Shown: positions 48,328 through 59,308, counted from the first letter of the stretch. The stretch: 64,000 bases of DNA from Mesorhizobium sp. B4-1-4 (GCF_006439395.2 NZ_CP083950.1:1922001-1986000); one strand, 5' to 3'. Notes: generated by a model not told the origin, from the sequence alone. Program-made: numbers and translations.

Positions 48328-49338
48328 TCAATATTGATCTTCGTAACGCTTGGCGAGGTCTTCGATGTTTTCCGGCGGCCAGTCCGGCACTTCCATGCCG
48401 AGGTGCAGGCCCATCGCCGCCAAGACTTCCTTGATCTCGTTCAGCGACTTGCGGCCGAAGTTCGGGGTGCGCAGCATCTCGGCTTCGGTCTTCTGGATGA
48501 GATCGCCGATGTAGACGATGTTGTCGTTCTTCAGACAGTTGGCCGAACGCACCGAAAGCTCCAGTTCGTCGACCTTCTTGAGCAGCGCCGGGTTGAAGGC
48601 GAGCTCGGTGACGGCTTCCGCCGCGACTTCCTTCTGCGGCTCGTCGAAGTTGACGAACAGGCCCAACTGGTCCTGCAGGATGCGGGCGGCGAAGGCCACC
48701 GCATCCTCGCCCGAGATCGAACCGTCGGTCTCGATGGTCATGGTCAGCTTGTCATAATCGAGAACCTGGCCCTCGCGGGTGTTCTCGACCTTGTAGGAGA
48801 CCTTCTTGACCGGCGAATAGAGGCTGTCGACCGGGATCAGGCCGATCGGCGCGTCCTCGGCGCGGTTGCGCTCGGCCGGCACGTAGCCCTTGCCGGTGTC
48901 GACGGTGAACTCCATGCGGATCTCAGCGCCTTCGTCCAGCGTGCAGATGACGTGATCGGGGTTGAGAATCTCGACATCGCCAACCGTCTGGATGTCGCCG
49001 GCGAGAACCGCACCCGGTCCCTGCTTGCGCACGACCATGCGCTTGGGGCCATCGCCTTCCATGCGGATGGCGATTTCCTTGATGTTGAGGACGATGTCGG
49101 TCACGTCCTCGCGCACGCCGGCGATGGACGAGAATTCATGCAGAACGCCGTCGATCTGCACGGCGGTGACAGCCGCACCGCGCAGCGAAGACAGGAGCAC
49201 GCGGCGCAGCGCGTTGCCGAGGGTGAGGCCGAAGCCCCGCTCGAGCGGCTCGGCGACCAGCGTGGTCAGCGTCTTCTTCTTCGACGAGAACTCGATCTTG
49301 TTCGGCTTGATCAGTTCCTGCCAATTTTTCTGGATCAT
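48328..49338 (-). CDS. rpoA: RNA polymerase alpha subunit
   Basis: 336 residues, the usual rhizobial length. NTD (to about 235) nucleates assembly ([23 protein letters not shown] region); CTD binds UP elements and activators ([43 protein letters not shown]). I use the ATG at 49338 ([17 protein letters not shown]), not an upstream in-frame codon. Confidence 0.98.
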
Positions 49339-49439
49339 GATGCTTTCCTTCCGTTGACCCGCCACCATCCAATCGTGGCGGGCGACCTGGAATGCCGCGG
49401 AGGAACGCTTTGTGAGCGTTCGCGCGGCGTTCGATACTG

Positions 49440-49829
49440 TTAGACGCGGCGCTTCTTGCGCGGGCGGCAGCCATTGTGCGGGATCGGCGTCACATCACGG
49501 ATCGACGTGATGGTGAAGCCGGCCGCCTGCAGGGCGCGCAGGGCCGATTCACGACCGGAGCCAGGTCCGCAGACCTCGACTTCGAGCATGCGCATGCCGT
49601 GCTCCTGGGCCTTCTTGGCGACGTCCTCGGCGGCCATCTGGGCCGCGAACGGGGTCGACTTGCGCGAACCCTTGAAGCCCTGGGCACCGGCCGACGACCA
49701 AGCAATCGAATTGCCCTGCGCGTCGGTGATGGTGATCATCGTATTGTTGAAGGTCGAATTGACGTGGGCAACGCCCGACGAGATATTCTTGCGTTCGCGA
49801 CGGCGAACACGAGCGGCTTCCTTGGCCAT
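49440..49829 (-). CDS. rpsK: 30S ribosomal protein S11
   Basis: 129 residues. Platform protein of the 30S subunit near the mRNA exit. [22 protein letters not shown], the [22 protein letters not shown] signature and [16 protein letters not shown] at the C-terminus. 155 bases separate it from rpsM, holding a long inverted repeat. Confidence 0.98.
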
Positions 49830-49895
49830 GATAGTCCTTTCAGTTGATCTCTACACCGCCGTAATGCCAGCGGCTCCACCTTCGTAAGGGAGTAG

Positions 49896-49975
49896 GGGAA
49901 TAGGGCAGTAAGGCAGTAGGGAAATTGATTGCCCGATCCGCGGACCATTCCCTACTGCCTTACTGCCCTATTCCC
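49896..49975. repeat. 28-bp perfect inverted repeat between rpsM and rpsK
   Basis: Left arm 49896-49923 (starts GGGAATAGGGCAGTAAGG) and right arm 49948-49975 are perfect complements; 24-base loop. The arms contain the internal near-repeat GGCAGTA(A/G)GG. It resembles a mobile palindromic unit more than a regulatory hairpin, and lies within a ribosomal transcript. Confidence 0.9.
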
Positions 49976-49984
49976 TTCCCCTGA

Positions 49985-50353
49985 TTACTTCTTCTTGCCG
50001 GCGATCGACTTGGCCGGGCCCTTGCGGGTACGCGCATTGGTGTGCGTGCGCTGGCCGCGAACCGGCAGCGAGCGGCGGTGACGCAGGCCGCGGTAGCAGC
50101 CGAGGTCCATCAGCCGCTTGATGTTCATCGACACTTCGCGGCGCAGGTCGCCCTCGACCTGATAGTCGCGGTCGATGGTTTCGCGGATCTGCAGCACTTC
50201 CGCGTCGGTCAGCTGATTGACGCGGCGCTCGGCCGGGATGCCGACCTTGTCGACGATCTCCTGGGCGAACTTCTTGCCAATGCCGTGAATGTACTGAAGC
50301 GCGATGACGACGCGCTTGTTGGTCGGAATGTTGACGCCGGCTATACGAGCCAT
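49985..50353 (-). CDS. rpsM: 30S ribosomal protein S13
   Basis: 122 residues. Head of the 30S subunit, bridges to 50[31 protein letters not shown] start; C-terminal [26 protein letters not shown] contacts P-site tRNA. Start at the ATG 50353, after discarding an in-frame extension. No rpmJ precedes it. Confidence 0.98.
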   Translation of the reverse strand: MARIAGVNIPTNKRVVIALQYIHGIGKKFAQEIVDKVGIPAERRVNQLTDAEVLQIRETIDRDYQVEGDLRREVSMNIKRLMDLGCYRGLRHRRSLPVRGQRTHTNARTRKGPAKSIAGKKK

Positions 50354-50572
50354 ATTCTTCTCTTCTCCATATGGGCCGGCCAACCTTCAAAAACAAGGCA
50401 GGTCCGACGCTGTCCAAATTGCCCCGCGTCCGGTGGAGGCCGGCCCTTGCGGGTGTTTCCAGTTCAAAGCAACCGCCTTGCCCTTGCGGACAAGCAAAGT
50501 TCACGCCTGATAGGAAGACGGGCCGCCATACCGCAGCGGGCCGCTCCCGTCAAGCTTAATCTTTGAATTCCC

Positions 50573-51169
50573 TTACCGCGCCTTCGCGGCGGCCGCGAGC
50601 ACGGTTTCTATCTCGGCGGTTACCGCGTCCATGCTGGCCATGCCATCGACAGTCTTGAGCTTACCTTTGGCGTAGTAGTAGCCCGTCAGCGGAGCGGTCT
50701 TCTTGTAGTACTCCCGCAGACGCTCTTCGAACACCGCGGGGTTGTCATCCTTGCGCACTGGCTGGCCGGCGGCCTTTGCATCTTCGGCGCGCTTGACGAT
50801 GCGGCCGACCAAGGCCCTGTCGTCGACAACCAGCTCGATGACCGTGTCCAGGCCGATGCCACGCTCCGAAAGCATCGATTCAACCGCATCGGCTTGCACC
50901 AGCGTGCGCGGGTAACCGTCGAGGATGAATCCCTTGGCGCAGTCGGCCTGGTCGATTCGCTCGGCAACGATGGCGTTGACGATGGCGTCGGACACCAGTT
51001 CACCGGCATCCATCACCGCCTTGGCACGCTTACCGACTTCGGTACCGGCCTGCACGGCGGCACGCAGCATGTCTCCCGTCGAAAGCTGGGGTATGCCGTG
51101 TTTTTCTACCAGTCTTTGTGCTTGTGTCCCCTTGCCCGCCCCTGGCGGCCCAAGCAAAATCAACCTCAT
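50573..51169 (-). CDS. adk: Adenylate kinase
   Basis: 198 residues. ATP + AMP = 2 ADP. P-loop [33 protein letters not shown]; the lid is the short type (about 127-145) without zinc Cys, typical for alphaproteobacteria. Start overlaps the secY stop by 4 bases (ATGA). Separated from rpsM by 219 bases with no evident gene. Confidence 0.97.
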   Translation of the reverse strand: MRLILLGPPGAGKGTQAQRLVEKHGIPQLSTGDMLRAAVQAGTEVGKRAKAVMDAGELVSDAIVNAIVAERIDQADCAKGFILDGYPRTLVQADAVESMLSERGIGLDTVIELVVDDRALVGRIVKRAEDAKAAGQPVRKDDNPAVFEERLREYYKKTAPLTGYYYAKGKLKTVDGMASMDAVTAEIETVLAAAAKAR

Positions 51170-52506
51170 CTGGCTTTCTTCCCCCCGCGCAGCTTCGACT
51201 TCTTGATCAGGCCTTCATACTGGTGCGCGATCAGGTGACCCTGAATCTGCGCAACCGTATCGAGCGTGACACTGACCACGATCAGAAGCGATGTGCCACC
51301 AAGGTAGAATGGTACGCCAGTCGCCGAGATCAGGAACTCCGGCAGCAGGCACACCAGCACCAGATAGATGGCGCCGACGACGGTGATGCGGGTGAGAACG
51401 TAATCGATATAATCGGCGGTGCGCTCGCCCGGACGATAGCCCGGGATGAAGCCCGAATGCTTCTTGAGCTGGTCGGCGGTGTCCTTCGGGTTGAAGACAA
51501 TCGCGGTGTAGAAGAAGGCGAAGAACACGATCATCGCCGCATAGAATGCCATGTAGAGCGGCTGGCCGTGGCCAAGCGAGGCCAGGATGGTGCTCGCCCA
51601 GGCCGGCATGTTGGTCGTCTGCGAGAAGCCGGCGATGGTGGCCGGCAGCAAGAGCAGCGACGAAGCGAAGATTGGCGGAATGACGCCAGACGTGTTGAGC
51701 TTGAGCGGCAAATGCGAGGTGTCGCCCTGGAACATGCGGTTGCCGACCTGACGCTTCGGGTACTGGATCAGCAGGCGACGCTGGGCGCGCTCGAAGAACA
51801 CGATGAGCGCGATGACGACGATGGCCAGAACGATGATCGCCAGGATCAGGCCGGTCGACAGGGCACCGGTGCGACCGAGTTCCAGCGTGCCGGAAATGGC
51901 ATGTGGCAGGCCGGCGACGATGCCTGAGAAGATGATCAGCGAAATGCCGTTGCCGATGCCGCGCGCGGTGATCTGCTCACCAAGCCACATCAGGAACATG
52001 GTGCCGCCGACCAGCGTGACGACGGTCGAGATGCGGAAGAACATGCCGGGATCGCTGACGATGCCATTGCCGTTCTCCAGGCCCACCGAAATGCCGTAGG
52101 CCTGCACCAGCGCGAGCAGCACGGTGCCGTAGCGCGTGTACTGGTTGATGACCTTGCGGCCCTGTTCGCCTTCTTTTTTCAGCGCTTCCAGCGATGGGAT
52201 GACCGACGTCATCAGCTGCATGATGATGGAGGCGGAGATGTAGGGCATGATGCCGAGCGCAAAGATCGCCATGCGCTGCACGGCACCGCCGGCGAACATG
52301 TTGAACATGCCAAGCACGCCCTTGCTCTGCGAGGAGAAGGCATGGGCGAAAGCGTCTGGATTGATACCGGGAAGCGGGATGTAGGTGCCGAGGCGATAGA
52401 CGAGCAACGCGCCGATGGTGAACCAGATGCGTTTCTTCAGATCCTCCGCCTTGGCGAAGGCCGAGAAATTCAGATTCGAGGCTAGTTGTTCAGCAGCCGA
52501 AGCCAT
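51166..52506 (-). CDS. secY: Protein translocase subunit SecY
   Basis: 446 residues, ten membrane helices. Channel of the Sec translocon. [17 protein letters not shown] plug entry, [49 protein letters not shown] cytoplasmic loop (residues [14 protein letters not shown]) contacting SecA and the ribosome. Downstream adk overlaps; 193 bases to rplO, with a GC-rich hairpin. Confidence 0.98.
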   Translation of the reverse strand: MASAAEQLASNLNFSAFAKAEDLKKRIWFTIGALLVYRLGTYIPLPGINPDAFAHAFSSQSKGVLGMFNMFAGGAVQRMAIFALGIMPYISASIIMQLMTSVIPSLEALKKEGEQGRKVINQYTRYGTVLLALVQAYGISVGLENGNGIVSDPGMFFRISTVVTLVGGTMFLMWLGEQITARGIGNGISLIIFSGIVAGLPHAISGTLELGRTGALSTGLILAIIVLAIVVIALIVFFERAQRRLLIQYPKRQVGNRMFQGDTSHLPLKLNTSGVIPPIFASSLLLLPATIAGFSQTTNMPAWASTILASLGHGQPLYMAFYAAMIVFFAFFYTAIVFNPKDTADQLKKHSGFIPGYRPGERTADYIDYVLTRITVVGAIYLVLVCLLPEFLISATGVPFYLGGTSLLIVVSVTLDTVAQIQGHLIAHQYEGLIKKSKLRGGKKAR

Positions 52507-52603
52507 ACCTGATTCTCCGCTTGGTAACGCTTGATGGCCCGTGAGGTCAGGCGGCGCGTTTCACCGAAGCTCACGAGATAAGCTCCGGGCTGTAAACATG
52601 CAA

Positions 52604-52625
52604 GCGGCCGCGTTGACGCGGCCGC
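52604..52625. repeat. GC-rich perfect palindrome between rplO and secY
   Basis: GCGGCCGCGT-TG-ACGCGGCCGC, ten-bp arms, two central bases. No T-run, so not a classic terminator. It could be an RNA processing or attenuation hairpin in the ribosomal transcript. Confidence 0.7.
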
Positions 52626-52699
52626 CTAATTGAGCAGATCAAAGCGCAATCGTGAGTAAAAACAAATCCCACTCTTGCCGATCGCGCTTCAAATTGCCG

Positions 52700-53173
52700 T
52701 TACTCGGCAGCTGCCTTTTCGGGCAACTTGACCGAACCGCCGGCCTTCTCGATCTTTTCGATCGCGGCCTTGGAGGCACCGGCGACGTCGAAGGCCAGCT
52801 TGGCTTTGAGTTCGCCATCCGACAGCACGCGCACGCCGTCCTTGACGCGGCGGATGACACCGGCGGCGACAAGCGCCTCGGCCGTCACGGTTGCCTTGGC
52901 ATCAAGCTTCTTGGCATCGACGGCTTCCTGGATGCGGGCCAGCGAGACGACAACGAAGCTCTTGGCGAAGATGTTGTTGAAGCCACGCTTCGGCAGGCGC
53001 CGATAAAGCGGCATCTGACCACCCTCGAAGCCGTTGACGGCGACGCCGGAGCGCGCCTTCTGGCCCTTGACGCCGCGACCGGCGGTCTTACCCGAACCGG
53101 AACCGATGCCCCGGCCGAGACGCTTCTTGGAATGCGTCGCGCCGTCCTTGTCACGCAGATCGTTGAGTTTCAT
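52700..53173 (-). CDS. rplO: 50S ribosomal protein L15
   Basis: 157 residues. Late-assembling 23S-binding protein. [22 protein letters not shown] start, [34 protein letters not shown] core and an Ala/Lys C-terminal tail ([13 protein letters not shown]). 22 bases after rpmD. Confidence 0.97.
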   Translation of the reverse strand: MKLNDLRDKDGATHSKKRLGRGIGSGSGKTAGRGVKGQKARSGVAVNGFEGGQMPLYRRLPKRGFNNIFAKSFVVVSLARIQEAVDAKKLDAKATVTAEALVAAGVIRRVKDGVRVLSDGELKAKLAFDVAGASKAAIEKIEKAGGSVKLPEKAAAE

Positions 53174-53195
53174 CTTACTTCTCCTGCGCTTTGGC

Positions 53196-53393
53196 TCAGC
53201 CCTCGTCCACGACGCGGACGAGATGCTGGACGGCAGCGATCATGCCGCGCACGGAAGGCGTATCTTCCAGCGTGCGCTGCTTGTGCATCTTGTTGAGGCC
53301 GAGGCCGACCAGCGTCGCGCGCTGTTCCTTCGGACGGCGGATCGGCGAACCGATCTGCTCAACGGTGATGGTCTTGGTTGCTTTCTTGGCCAT
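53196..53393 (-). CDS. rpmD: 50S ribosomal protein L30
   Basis: 65 residues. Small 50S protein. [28 protein letters not shown] and [14 protein letters not shown] are conserved. The ATG at 53393 ([13 protein letters not shown]) is preferred to an in-frame codon two residues earlier. 24 bases after rpsE. Confidence 0.96.
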   Translation of the reverse strand: MAKKATKTITVEQIGSPIRRPKEQRATLVGLGLNKMHKQRTLEDTPSVRGMIAAVQHLVRVVDEG

Positions 53394-53417
53394 GGTCAAA
53401 ATCCCTGGTCAGATCGA

Positions 53418-53987
53418 CTATTCTTCAGCCGCAACGGCGGTGCCGCGGCGGGCCTGAAGGGTCGAATACTTGATGCCGCGCGCGGCAGCCACATCCTTGG
53501 GATGCATCTGGCTCTTCAGCGCGTCGAAAGTGGCGCGAACCATGTTGTACGGGTTCGACGAACCCATCGACTTGGCGACCACGTCATGCATGCCGAGCGT
53601 CTCGAAGACGGCGCGCATCGGGCCGCCTGCGATGATGCCGGTACCCTGCTTGGCGGCGCGCAACAGCACGCGTCCGGCGCCCCAACGTCCCTCGACGTCG
53701 TGGTGCAGCGTGCGGCCCGAGCGCAGCGGCACGAAGATCATGTCGCGCTTTGCCGACTCGGTTGCCTTGCGGATCGCTTCCGGCACTTCGCGCGCCTTGC
53801 CATGACCGAAGCCGACGCGGCCCTTCTGGTCGCCGACGACGACAAGTGCGGCGAAGCCGAAGCGGCGGCCACCCTTGACGACCTTGGCGACGCGGTTGAT
53901 GTGGACCAGCTTGTCCACCATGCCGTCGTCACGCTCTTCGCGTTCACGCTCGCGGCCGCGGCCGCCTTCCCTACGTTCCTGTGCCAT
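53418..53987 (-). CDS. rpsE: 30S ribosomal protein S5
   Basis: 189 residues. Decoding-accuracy protein, mRNA helicase edge. A 25-residue charged N-tail ([15 protein letters not shown]) precedes the dsRBD-like domain: [62 protein letters not shown]. Start at 53987. Confidence 0.97.
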   Translation of the reverse strand: MAQERREGGRGREREREERDDGMVDKLVHINRVAKVVKGGRRFGFAALVVVGDQKGRVGFGHGKAREVPEAIRKATESAKRDMIFVPLRSGRTLHHDVEGRWGAGRVLLRAAKQGTGIIAGGPMRAVFETLGMHDVVAKSMGSSNPYNMVRATFDALKSQMHPKDVAAARGIKYSTLQARRGTAVAAEE

Positions 53988-54067
53988 ATCCTGTTCCTTG
54001 TTCTTTTCCGGAAGCACGGGTTGCTGATTGCCGGCGCCGCTTTGGGTCGCCGACGGTGAAAGTCATT

Positions 54068-54427
54068 TCAGAAGCTCAGGCCGCCTTCGCGAGCAGCTTC
54101 GGCCAGCGCCTTGACGCGGCCGTGATAGATATACGGGCCACGGTCGAAGACGACTTCCTTGACGCCGGCCTTGGTGGCGCGCTCGGCGATCAGTTTGCCG
54201 ATCGCGGCGGCGGCAGCGGTATCGGCCCCGGTCTTGAGCGAACCCTTGAGATCCTTCTCCAGCGTCGAGGCAGCGGCGATGGTGTGGCCCTTGGCGTCGT
54301 CGATGACCTGCACGTAGATATTCTTCGACGTGCGGTGAACCGACAGACGCGGACGCTCGCCGGCGACTTTCCTGATCTGACGGCGAACGCGCTGCGCGCG
54401 GCGCTGTGTGGCTTCCTTGCTACCCAT
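54068..54427 (-). CDS. rplR: 50S ribosomal protein L18
   Basis: 119 residues. Binds 5S rRNA with L5. [35 protein letters not shown], then [26 protein letters not shown]. Start [10 protein letters not shown] at 54427. The 141-base gap to rplF holds a long hairpin. Confidence 0.97.
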   Translation of the reverse strand: MGSKEATQRRAQRVRRQIRKVAGERPRLSVHRTSKNIYVQVIDDAKGHTIAAASTLEKDLKGSLKTGADTAAAAAIGKLIAERATKAGVKEVVFDRGPYIYHGRVKALAEAAREGGLSF

Positions 54428-54520
54428 AATGGTCTTCCTTGCCTTCAAAAATCGGGGGCCGCCATATGCGGTAAGCGAAACCGCCTCCCGCGACCGCTCC
54501 CCGCGGCGTTACACTTCTTT

Positions 54521-54566
54521 GGCTTGGTCTTTTCCGAAAAGTCTGCAACTTTTCGGGGGCCAAGCC
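54521..54566. repeat. Rhizobial-type palindrome between rplF and rplR
   Basis: Inner stem CCGAAAAGT-CTGCA-ACTTTTCGG (54534-54556) and outer GGCTTGG / CCAAGCC (54521-54527, 54560-54566). The core CCGAAAAGT-N5-ACTTTTCGG is a very common dispersed palindrome in rhizobial genomes, in my recollection usually flanked by GCATGATC-type arms. Confidence 0.8.
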
Positions 54567-54568
54567 CA

Positions 54569-55102
54569 CTACTTCTTCTTGCCTTCCTTGCGGACGATCT
54601 TCTCGCCAGCGTAGCGGACACCCTTGCCCTTGTAAGGCTCGGGACCACGGTACTCGCGGATCTCCGCGGCGACCTGGCCGACCTGCTGCTTGTCGATGCC
54701 GGTCACGGTGATTTCCGTCGGCTTCGGCACGGTGATCGTGACACCAGCCGGCGTCTCATAGACGACGTCGTGGCTGAAGCCAAGGGCGAGCTGCAGGTTC
54801 TTGCCCTGCATGGCGGCGCGATAGCCGACGCCGGTGATCTCGAGCTTCTTTTCGAAGCCGTCCTTGACGCCATGCAGAATGTTGACGATCTGCGTGCGCG
54901 ACATGCCCCACTTGGAGCGGGCGGTCTTGGTCTGGTCGCGCGGCTGAACAGCGATCTCGCTGCCTTCCATCCTGACCAGGACTTCGTCGTTCACCACGAA
55001 CTTCAGCTCGCCCTTGGGGCCCTTCGCCGTCACGGTCTGGCCGTTGACGGTCGCGGTCACGCCCTGCGGCAGCGAAACGGGTTTCTTTCCAATACGAGAC
55101 AT
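54569..55102 (-). CDS. rplF: 50S ribosomal protein L6
   Basis: 177 residues. Near the GTPase-associated centre. [21 protein letters not shown]-terminal [24 protein letters not shown] is the signature. Long gaps of 88 bases (rpsH side) and 141 bases (rplR side). Confidence 0.98.
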   Translation of the reverse strand: MSRIGKKPVSLPQGVTATVNGQTVTAKGPKGELKFVVNDEVLVRMEGSEIAVQPRDQTKTARSKWGMSRTQIVNILHGVKDGFEKKLEITGVGYRAAMQGKNLQLALGFSHDVVYETPAGVTITVPKPTEITVTGIDKQQVGQVAAEIREYRGPEPYKGKGVRYAGEKIVRKEGKKK

Positions 55103-55139
55103 TTTGTTGTCCTCGTCACTTCTCTTGTTTCAGGTCTCT

Positions 55140-55161
55140 GTCTTCGGAACGATCCGAAGAC
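55140..55161. repeat. Perfect hairpin between rpsH and rplF
   Basis: GTCTTCGGA-ACGA-TCCGAAGAC, 9-bp stem and tetraloop, in an 88-base gap. No T-run. Confidence 0.65.
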
Positions 55162-55190
55162 CGGATTCCACTTTGCGGTCAGCTGCCAGA

Positions 55191-55589
55191 TCAGAAGATC
55201 TGGCAGAGGATCTCGCCACCGACGTTCTGTTCGCGTGCTTCGTGGTCGGCCATCACGCCCTTCGGTGTCGAAAGGATGGCGATGCCGAGGCCGTTGGCGA
55301 CGTGCGGGATCGACTTGGCCGAGACGTAAACGCGGCGGCCCGGCTTCGAGACGCGGGCGATTTCGCGCACGACCGGCGCACCGTCGAAATACTTCAGCTC
55401 GATTTCGATTTCGGACTTGCCGTTGTCGAAGTCGGTCTGGCTGTAGTCGCGGATATAGCCTTCAGCCTTCAGCACGTCGAGGACGCGGGTGCGCAGACGC
55501 GAGGCCGGGGTCGAGACACTCGACTTCTTGCGGCCGTAGGCGTTGCGGATGCGGGTCAGCATATCGCCGAGAGGATCGCTCAATGACAT
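55191..55589 (-). CDS. rpsH: 30S ribosomal protein S8
   Basis: 132 residues. 16S central-domain organiser; in E. coli it represses the spc operon. [54 protein letters not shown]. 12 bases after rpsN. Confidence 0.98.
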   Translation of the reverse strand: MSLSDPLGDMLTRIRNAYGRKKSSVSTPASRLRTRVLDVLKAEGYIRDYSQTDFDNGKSEIEIELKYFDGAPVVREIARVSKPGRRVYVSAKSIPHVANGLGIAILSTPKGVMADHEAREQNVGGEILCQIF

Positions 55590-55601
55590 GTTATGTCCTC
55601 C

Positions 55602-55907
55602 TTACCAGCTCGACTTGACCAGGCCCGGGATCTGGCCGTTATTGCCGAGATCACGAAGCGCGATGCGCGATACTTTGAGCTTGCGATAGTAGGCACGCGG
55701 ACGGCCGGTGACTTCGCAGCGGTTGCGGATGCGGATCTTGGCCGAGTTGCGCGGCAGGGCAGCAAGCTTGAGCTGAGCGCGGAAGCGCTCCTCCATCGGC
55801 TTGGACTGATCCATGATGATCGCCTTCAGCGCAGCGCGCTTGGGACCGTACTGGTCGGCAAGCTTGCGGCGCCTGTTGTTCTTCTCGACTGAGCTGGTCT
55901 TTGCCAT
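55602..55907 (-). CDS. rpsN: 30S ribosomal protein S14
   Basis: 101 residues, the long zinc-free type: no CxxC pairs. [32 protein letters not shown] is conserved, with [24 protein letters not shown] at the C-terminus. 27 bases after rplE. Confidence 0.97.
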   Translation of the reverse strand: MAKTSSVEKNNRRRKLADQYGPKRAALKAIIMDQSKPMEERFRAQLKLAALPRNSAKIRIRNRCEVTGRPRAYYRKLKVSRIALRDLGNNGQIPGLVKSSW

Positions 55908-55934
55908 TTCAGATTTTTCCTTTTCTCGCTGCCG

Positions 55935-56513
55935 TTACTGGCGGAAGGGGAAGTTGAAGGCCTTGAGCAATGCCCTGGCTTCGTCGTCCGTCTTCGCAGT
56001 CGTACAAACGATGACGTCCATGCCCCAGATCTGATCGACCTTGTCGTAGTTGATCTCCGGGAACACGATGTGCTCCTTGATGCCCATGGCGTAGTTGCCA
56101 CGGCCATCGAAGCTCTTGGGGTTCAGTCCGCGGAAGTCGCGGACGCGCGGCAGCGCGATGTTCACGAGGCGGTCGAGGAACTCGTACATACGTTCCTTGC
56201 GCAGCGTGACCTTGGCGCCGATCGGCATGTTCTCGCGGACCTTGAAGCCAGCGATGGAATTGCGGGCGCGGGTGACGACGGCCTTCTGGCCGGCGATCAT
56301 TGCCAGGTCTTCGGCCGCGACCGAAGGCTTCTTGGAATCGGCGGTCGCTTCGCCGACGCCCATGTTCAGCACGATCTTGTCGAGGCGCGGAACCTGCATG
56401 TCGTTGTCGTAGCCGAACTGCTCCTGCAGCGCCTTGCGGATGGTCTCGTTGTAGACCTGCTTCAGGCGCGGCGTGTTGGCGGCAGTCGCCTGCTTGGTTT
56501 GAGACTTAGCCAT
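55935..56513 (-). CDS. rplE: 50S ribosomal protein L5
   Basis: 192 residues. 5S rRNA binding and P-site tRNA contact. [55 protein letters not shown] and [15 protein letters not shown]. Start MAKSQTKQ at 56513, overlapping rplX by 8 bases; a 28-residue upstream extension lies in rplX. Confidence 0.98.
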   Translation of the reverse strand: MAKSQTKQATAANTPRLKQVYNETIRKALQEQFGYDNDMQVPRLDKIVLNMGVGEATADSKKPSVAAEDLAMIAGQKAVVTRARNSIAGFKVRENMPIGAKVTLRKERMYEFLDRLVNIALPRVRDFRGLNPKSFDGRGNYAMGIKEHIVFPEINYDKVDQIWGMDVIVCTTAKTDDEARALLKAFNFPFRQ

Positions 56514-56820
56514 TGATGACTTCTCCCGAGCGCTTGGCGACGCGCACTTTCTTGCCGTCCTTCTGGAAGGTGAAACCAACGCGGGTCGGCTTGCCATCCT
56601 TGGGGTCGGCCAGCGCGATGTTCGACAGATTGATCGGCGCTTCCTTGGTGATGATCCCGCCCTCTTGGGACTGGGTCTGCTTCTGGTGACGACGGATCAT
56701 GTTGACGCCGCGCACCAGCGCGGTGTCATCCTTCGGCTGAACCGAGAGGACTTCGCCCGAACGGCCCTTGTCCTTACCGGCAAGCACGACGACCTTGTCG
56801 CCTTTTCTGATCTTTTGCAT
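56506..56820 (-). CDS. rplX: 50S ribosomal protein L24
   Basis: 104 residues. Early assembly initiator near the exit tunnel. KOW motif [56 protein letters not shown]. 12 bases after rplN; its end overlaps rplE. Confidence 0.97.
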   Translation of the reverse strand: MQKIRKGDKVVVLAGKDKGRSGEVLSVQPKDDTALVRGVNMIRRHQKQTQSQEGGIITKEAPINLSNIALADPKDGKPTRVGFTFQKDGKKVRVAKRSGEVING

Positions 56821-56832
56821 TGGTCCGGCTCC

Positions 56833-57201
56833 TTACAGCACTTCAGGCGCGAGCGAGATGATCTTCATGTGGTTCTTGGCGCGGAGTTCGCGCGGAACCG
56901 GTCCGAAGATACGCGTGCCGATCGGCTCTTTCTTGTTGTCGACGAGAACGGCCGCGTTCTTGTCGAAACGGATCACGCTGCCGTCCGGGCGGCGGATGTC
57001 CTTGGCCGTGCGAACCACGACCGCCTTCATCACATCGCCCTTCTTAACGCGGCCGCGCGGAATGGCTTCCTTGATCGACACCACGATGATGTCGCCCACG
57101 GAAGCGTATTTCCGCTTCGAGCCGCCCAGCACCTTGATGCACATGACACGACGCGCGCCGGAATTATCCGCGACGTCGAGGTTTGTTTGCATCTGAATCA
57201 T
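56833..57201 (-). CDS. rplN: 50S ribosomal protein L14
   Basis: 122 residues. Intersubunit bridge protein. [28 protein letters not shown] and [17 protein letters not shown]-term IISLAPEVL. The 84-base gap to rpsQ holds a hairpin (57228-57250, nine of ten pairs). Confidence 0.98.
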   Translation of the reverse strand: MIQMQTNLDVADNSGARRVMCIKVLGGSKRKYASVGDIIVVSIKEAIPRGRVKKGDVMKAVVVRTAKDIRRPDGSVIRFDKNAAVLVDNKKEPIGTRIFGPVPRELRAKNHMKIISLAPEVL

Positions 57202-57285
57202 GACTGGCCGCCTTCTTCTTTTCTAACGGGACGGGCTCGAAGCCCCTCCCCGGTCTGTCCAAAATTCGTTGTTTACGCCCAGAGG

Positions 57286-57525
57286 TCAGGCTTGGTCCGA
57301 AGACACGACGATCCAGCGCTTGTCCTTGGAAATCGGCTTCGATTCCTGGATGAACACCTGATCACCAACCTTATGGGCGTTGTTCTCGTCGTGCGCCTTG
57401 TACTTCTTGGTCATGCGCACGGTCTTCTTCATCACGGGATGCGTGAAGCGCCGTTCGACCTTGACGACAACCGTCTTCTCGTTCTTGTCGCTGACGACGG
57501 TGCCCTGCAGAATGCGCTTTGGCAT
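57286..57525 (-). CDS. rpsQ: 30S ribosomal protein S17
   Basis: 79 residues. OB-fold, binds 16S helices early. [27 protein letters not shown] and [39 protein letters not shown]. 11 bases after rpmC. Confidence 0.97.
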   Translation of the reverse strand: MPKRILQGTVVSDKNEKTVVVKVERRFTHPVMKKTVRMTKKYKAHDENNAHKVGDQVFIQESKPISKDKRWIVVSSDQA

Positions 57526-57536
57526 GGTTTTCGTCC

Positions 57537-57737
57537 TTAAGCCTTCTTGGCCGCGGACTTTTCCGCAGCGATGGTCTTGATACGCGCAATGTCCTTGCGG
57601 ACCTGCCTCACGCGCGCGGTCTTCTCGAGCTGGCCGGTGGCCTTCTGGAAGCGCAGGTTGAACTGCTCCTTCTTCAGGCTGGCTAGGTCGTCGGTCAGCT
57701 GGTCCTGGGTCTTGGTCCGGATGTCTTCGGCTTTCAT
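57537..57737 (-). CDS. rpmC: 50S ribosomal protein L29
   Basis: 66 residues. Helical hairpin at the tunnel exit where SRP and trigger factor dock. [53 protein letters not shown]. Start at 57737 by family length. Confidence 0.96.
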   Translation of the reverse strand: MKAEDIRTKTQDQLTDDLASLKKEQFNLRFQKATGQLEKTARVRQVRKDIARIKTIAAEKSAAKKA

Positions 57738-57750
57738 GATCAGCCCGTCC

Positions 57751-58164
57751 TTATTCTGCGATGCGCTGTACGAAGCGCGTCCTGACCGAGAGCTTGGCCG
57801 CGCCGAGACGCAGCGCCTCACGGGCGGTTTCTTCACTGACGCCGTCGATCTCGAACATGATGCGGCCCGGCTTGACGCGCGCCGCCCAATAGTCGACCGC
57901 GCCCTTGCCCTTGCCCATGCGGACTTCGGTCGGCTTCGACGTGACCGGCAGATCCGGGAAAATACGGATCCAGACGCGGCCAGCACGCTTCATTTCGCGA
58001 GTGATCGCGCGGCGGGCCGCCTCGATCTCACGCGCGGTGACGCGGTTCGGCTCAAGCGCCTTCAGCCCGAAACCACCGAAATCCAGGTTGGTGCCGCCCT
58101 TTGCGGTACCATGGATGCGGCCCTTGAACTGCTTGCGGAACTTTGTGCGCTTTGGCTGCAGCAT
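57751..58164 (-). CDS. rplP: 50S ribosomal protein L16
   Basis: 137 residues. Lines the A-site and helps assemble the peptidyl-transferase centre. [56 protein letters not shown]. 27 bases after rpsC. Confidence 0.98.
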   Translation of the reverse strand: MLQPKRTKFRKQFKGRIHGTAKGGTNLDFGGFGLKALEPNRVTAREIEAARRAITREMKRAGRVWIRIFPDLPVTSKPTEVRMGKGKGAVDYWAARVKPGRIMFEIDGVSEETAREALRLGAAKLSVRTRFVQRIAE

Positions 58165-58191
58165 CGTTCTAACTCCAAATTCCTAAATGTC

Positions 58192-58917
58192 TCAGGCGTT
58201 CTCGCGACGACGACCGCGTTCGCGCTCGCCACCACCGCCATGCGAATGATCACCCTCGGTGGCGCGACGCTCCGAAGCCATCGGGTCGTGCTCGAGGATC
58301 TCGCCCTTGAACACCCAGACCTTGACGCCGCAGATGCCGTAAGCCGTATTCGCCTCGGCCGTGCCGTAGTCGACATCGGCGCGCAGCGTGTGCAGCGGCA
58401 CGCGGCCTTCGCGGTACCATTCCATGCGCGCGATTTCGGCGCCGCCGAGACGGCCCGAGCAGTTGATGCGGATGCCTTCGGCACCGAGACGCATCGCCGA
58501 CTGCACGGCGCGCTTCATGGCGCGGCGGAACGCGATGCGGCGCTCGAGCTGCTGGGCGATCGACTGGGCGACCAGGGTCGCGTCGATTTCCGGCTTGCGC
58601 ACCTCGACGATGTTGAGGTGCGTTTCGGACTTCGTCATCTCCATCAGCTTCTTGCGAAGCTTTTCGATGTCGGCGCCCTTCTTGCCGATGATCAGACCCG
58701 GGCGCGCGGCATGGATGGTGACGCGGCACTTCTTGTGCGGGCGCTCGATCACGACTTTCGAGATCGCGGCCTGCTTGAGTTCCTTCTCAAGATACTTGCG
58801 GATCTTGATGTCCTCATGCAGCAGCTTGCCGTACTCGCCGGTGTTCGCGAACCAGCGCGAATCCCAGGTGCGGTTGATGCCGAGGCGAAGACCGATCGGA
58901 TTGACTTTCTGGCCCAT
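58192..58917 (-). CDS. rpsC: 30S ribosomal protein S3
   Basis: 241 residues. mRNA-entry helicase with S4 and S5. KH domain ([33 protein letters not shown]), [32 protein letters not shown]-terminal tail [17 protein letters not shown] to RRRENA. Start shares TAATG with the rplV stop. Confidence 0.98.
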   Translation of the reverse strand: MGQKVNPIGLRLGINRTWDSRWFANTGEYGKLLHEDIKIRKYLEKELKQAAISKVVIERPHKKCRVTIHAARPGLIIGKKGADIEKLRKKLMEMTKSETHLNIVEVRKPEIDATLVAQSIAQQLERRIAFRRAMKRAVQSAMRLGAEGIRINCSGRLGGAEIARMEWYREGRVPLHTLRADVDYGTAEANTAYGICGVKVWVFKGEILEHDPMASERRATEGDHSHGGGGERERGRRRENA

Positions 58918-59306
58918 TATGCGGCCTCCCCTTTTTCTTCGACTTCACGAACGACGATCGTGAGGTGCGAGAACGGCTTCTCGATACGGCTGGCGCGACC
59001 GCGGCCACGAGCGTGGAACCGCTTCATGACGATCGACTTGCCGACATAGGCTTCCGCCACGATCAGCGCATCGACGTCGAGGTCGTGGTTGTTTTCCGCG
59101 TTGGCGATCGCCGACTCCAAGGTCTTCTTGACCGTGCCGGAAATCCGCTTGGCCGAGAATTCCAGGTCGGAAAGCGCTGTCGCGACCTTCTTGCCGCGGA
59201 TCAGCGCGGCAACCAGGTTCAGCTTCTGCGGGCTGATACGGATCGTGCGCAGAACGGCGCGCGCTTCGTTGTCAGCAAGACTGCGCGGAGCTTTGGCCTT
59301 GCCCAT
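58917..59306 (-). CDS. rplV: 50S ribosomal protein L22
   Basis: 129 residues. Lines the exit tunnel; loop is the macrolide-resistance site. [58 protein letters not shown]. Two bases after rpsS. Confidence 0.98.
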   Translation of the reverse strand: MGKAKAPRSLADNEARAVLRTIRISPQKLNLVAALIRGKKVATALSDLEFSAKRISGTVKKTLESAIANAENNHDLDVDALIVAEAYVGKSIVMKRFHARGRGRASRIEKPFSHLTIVVREVEEKGEAA

Positions 59307-59308
59307 GA

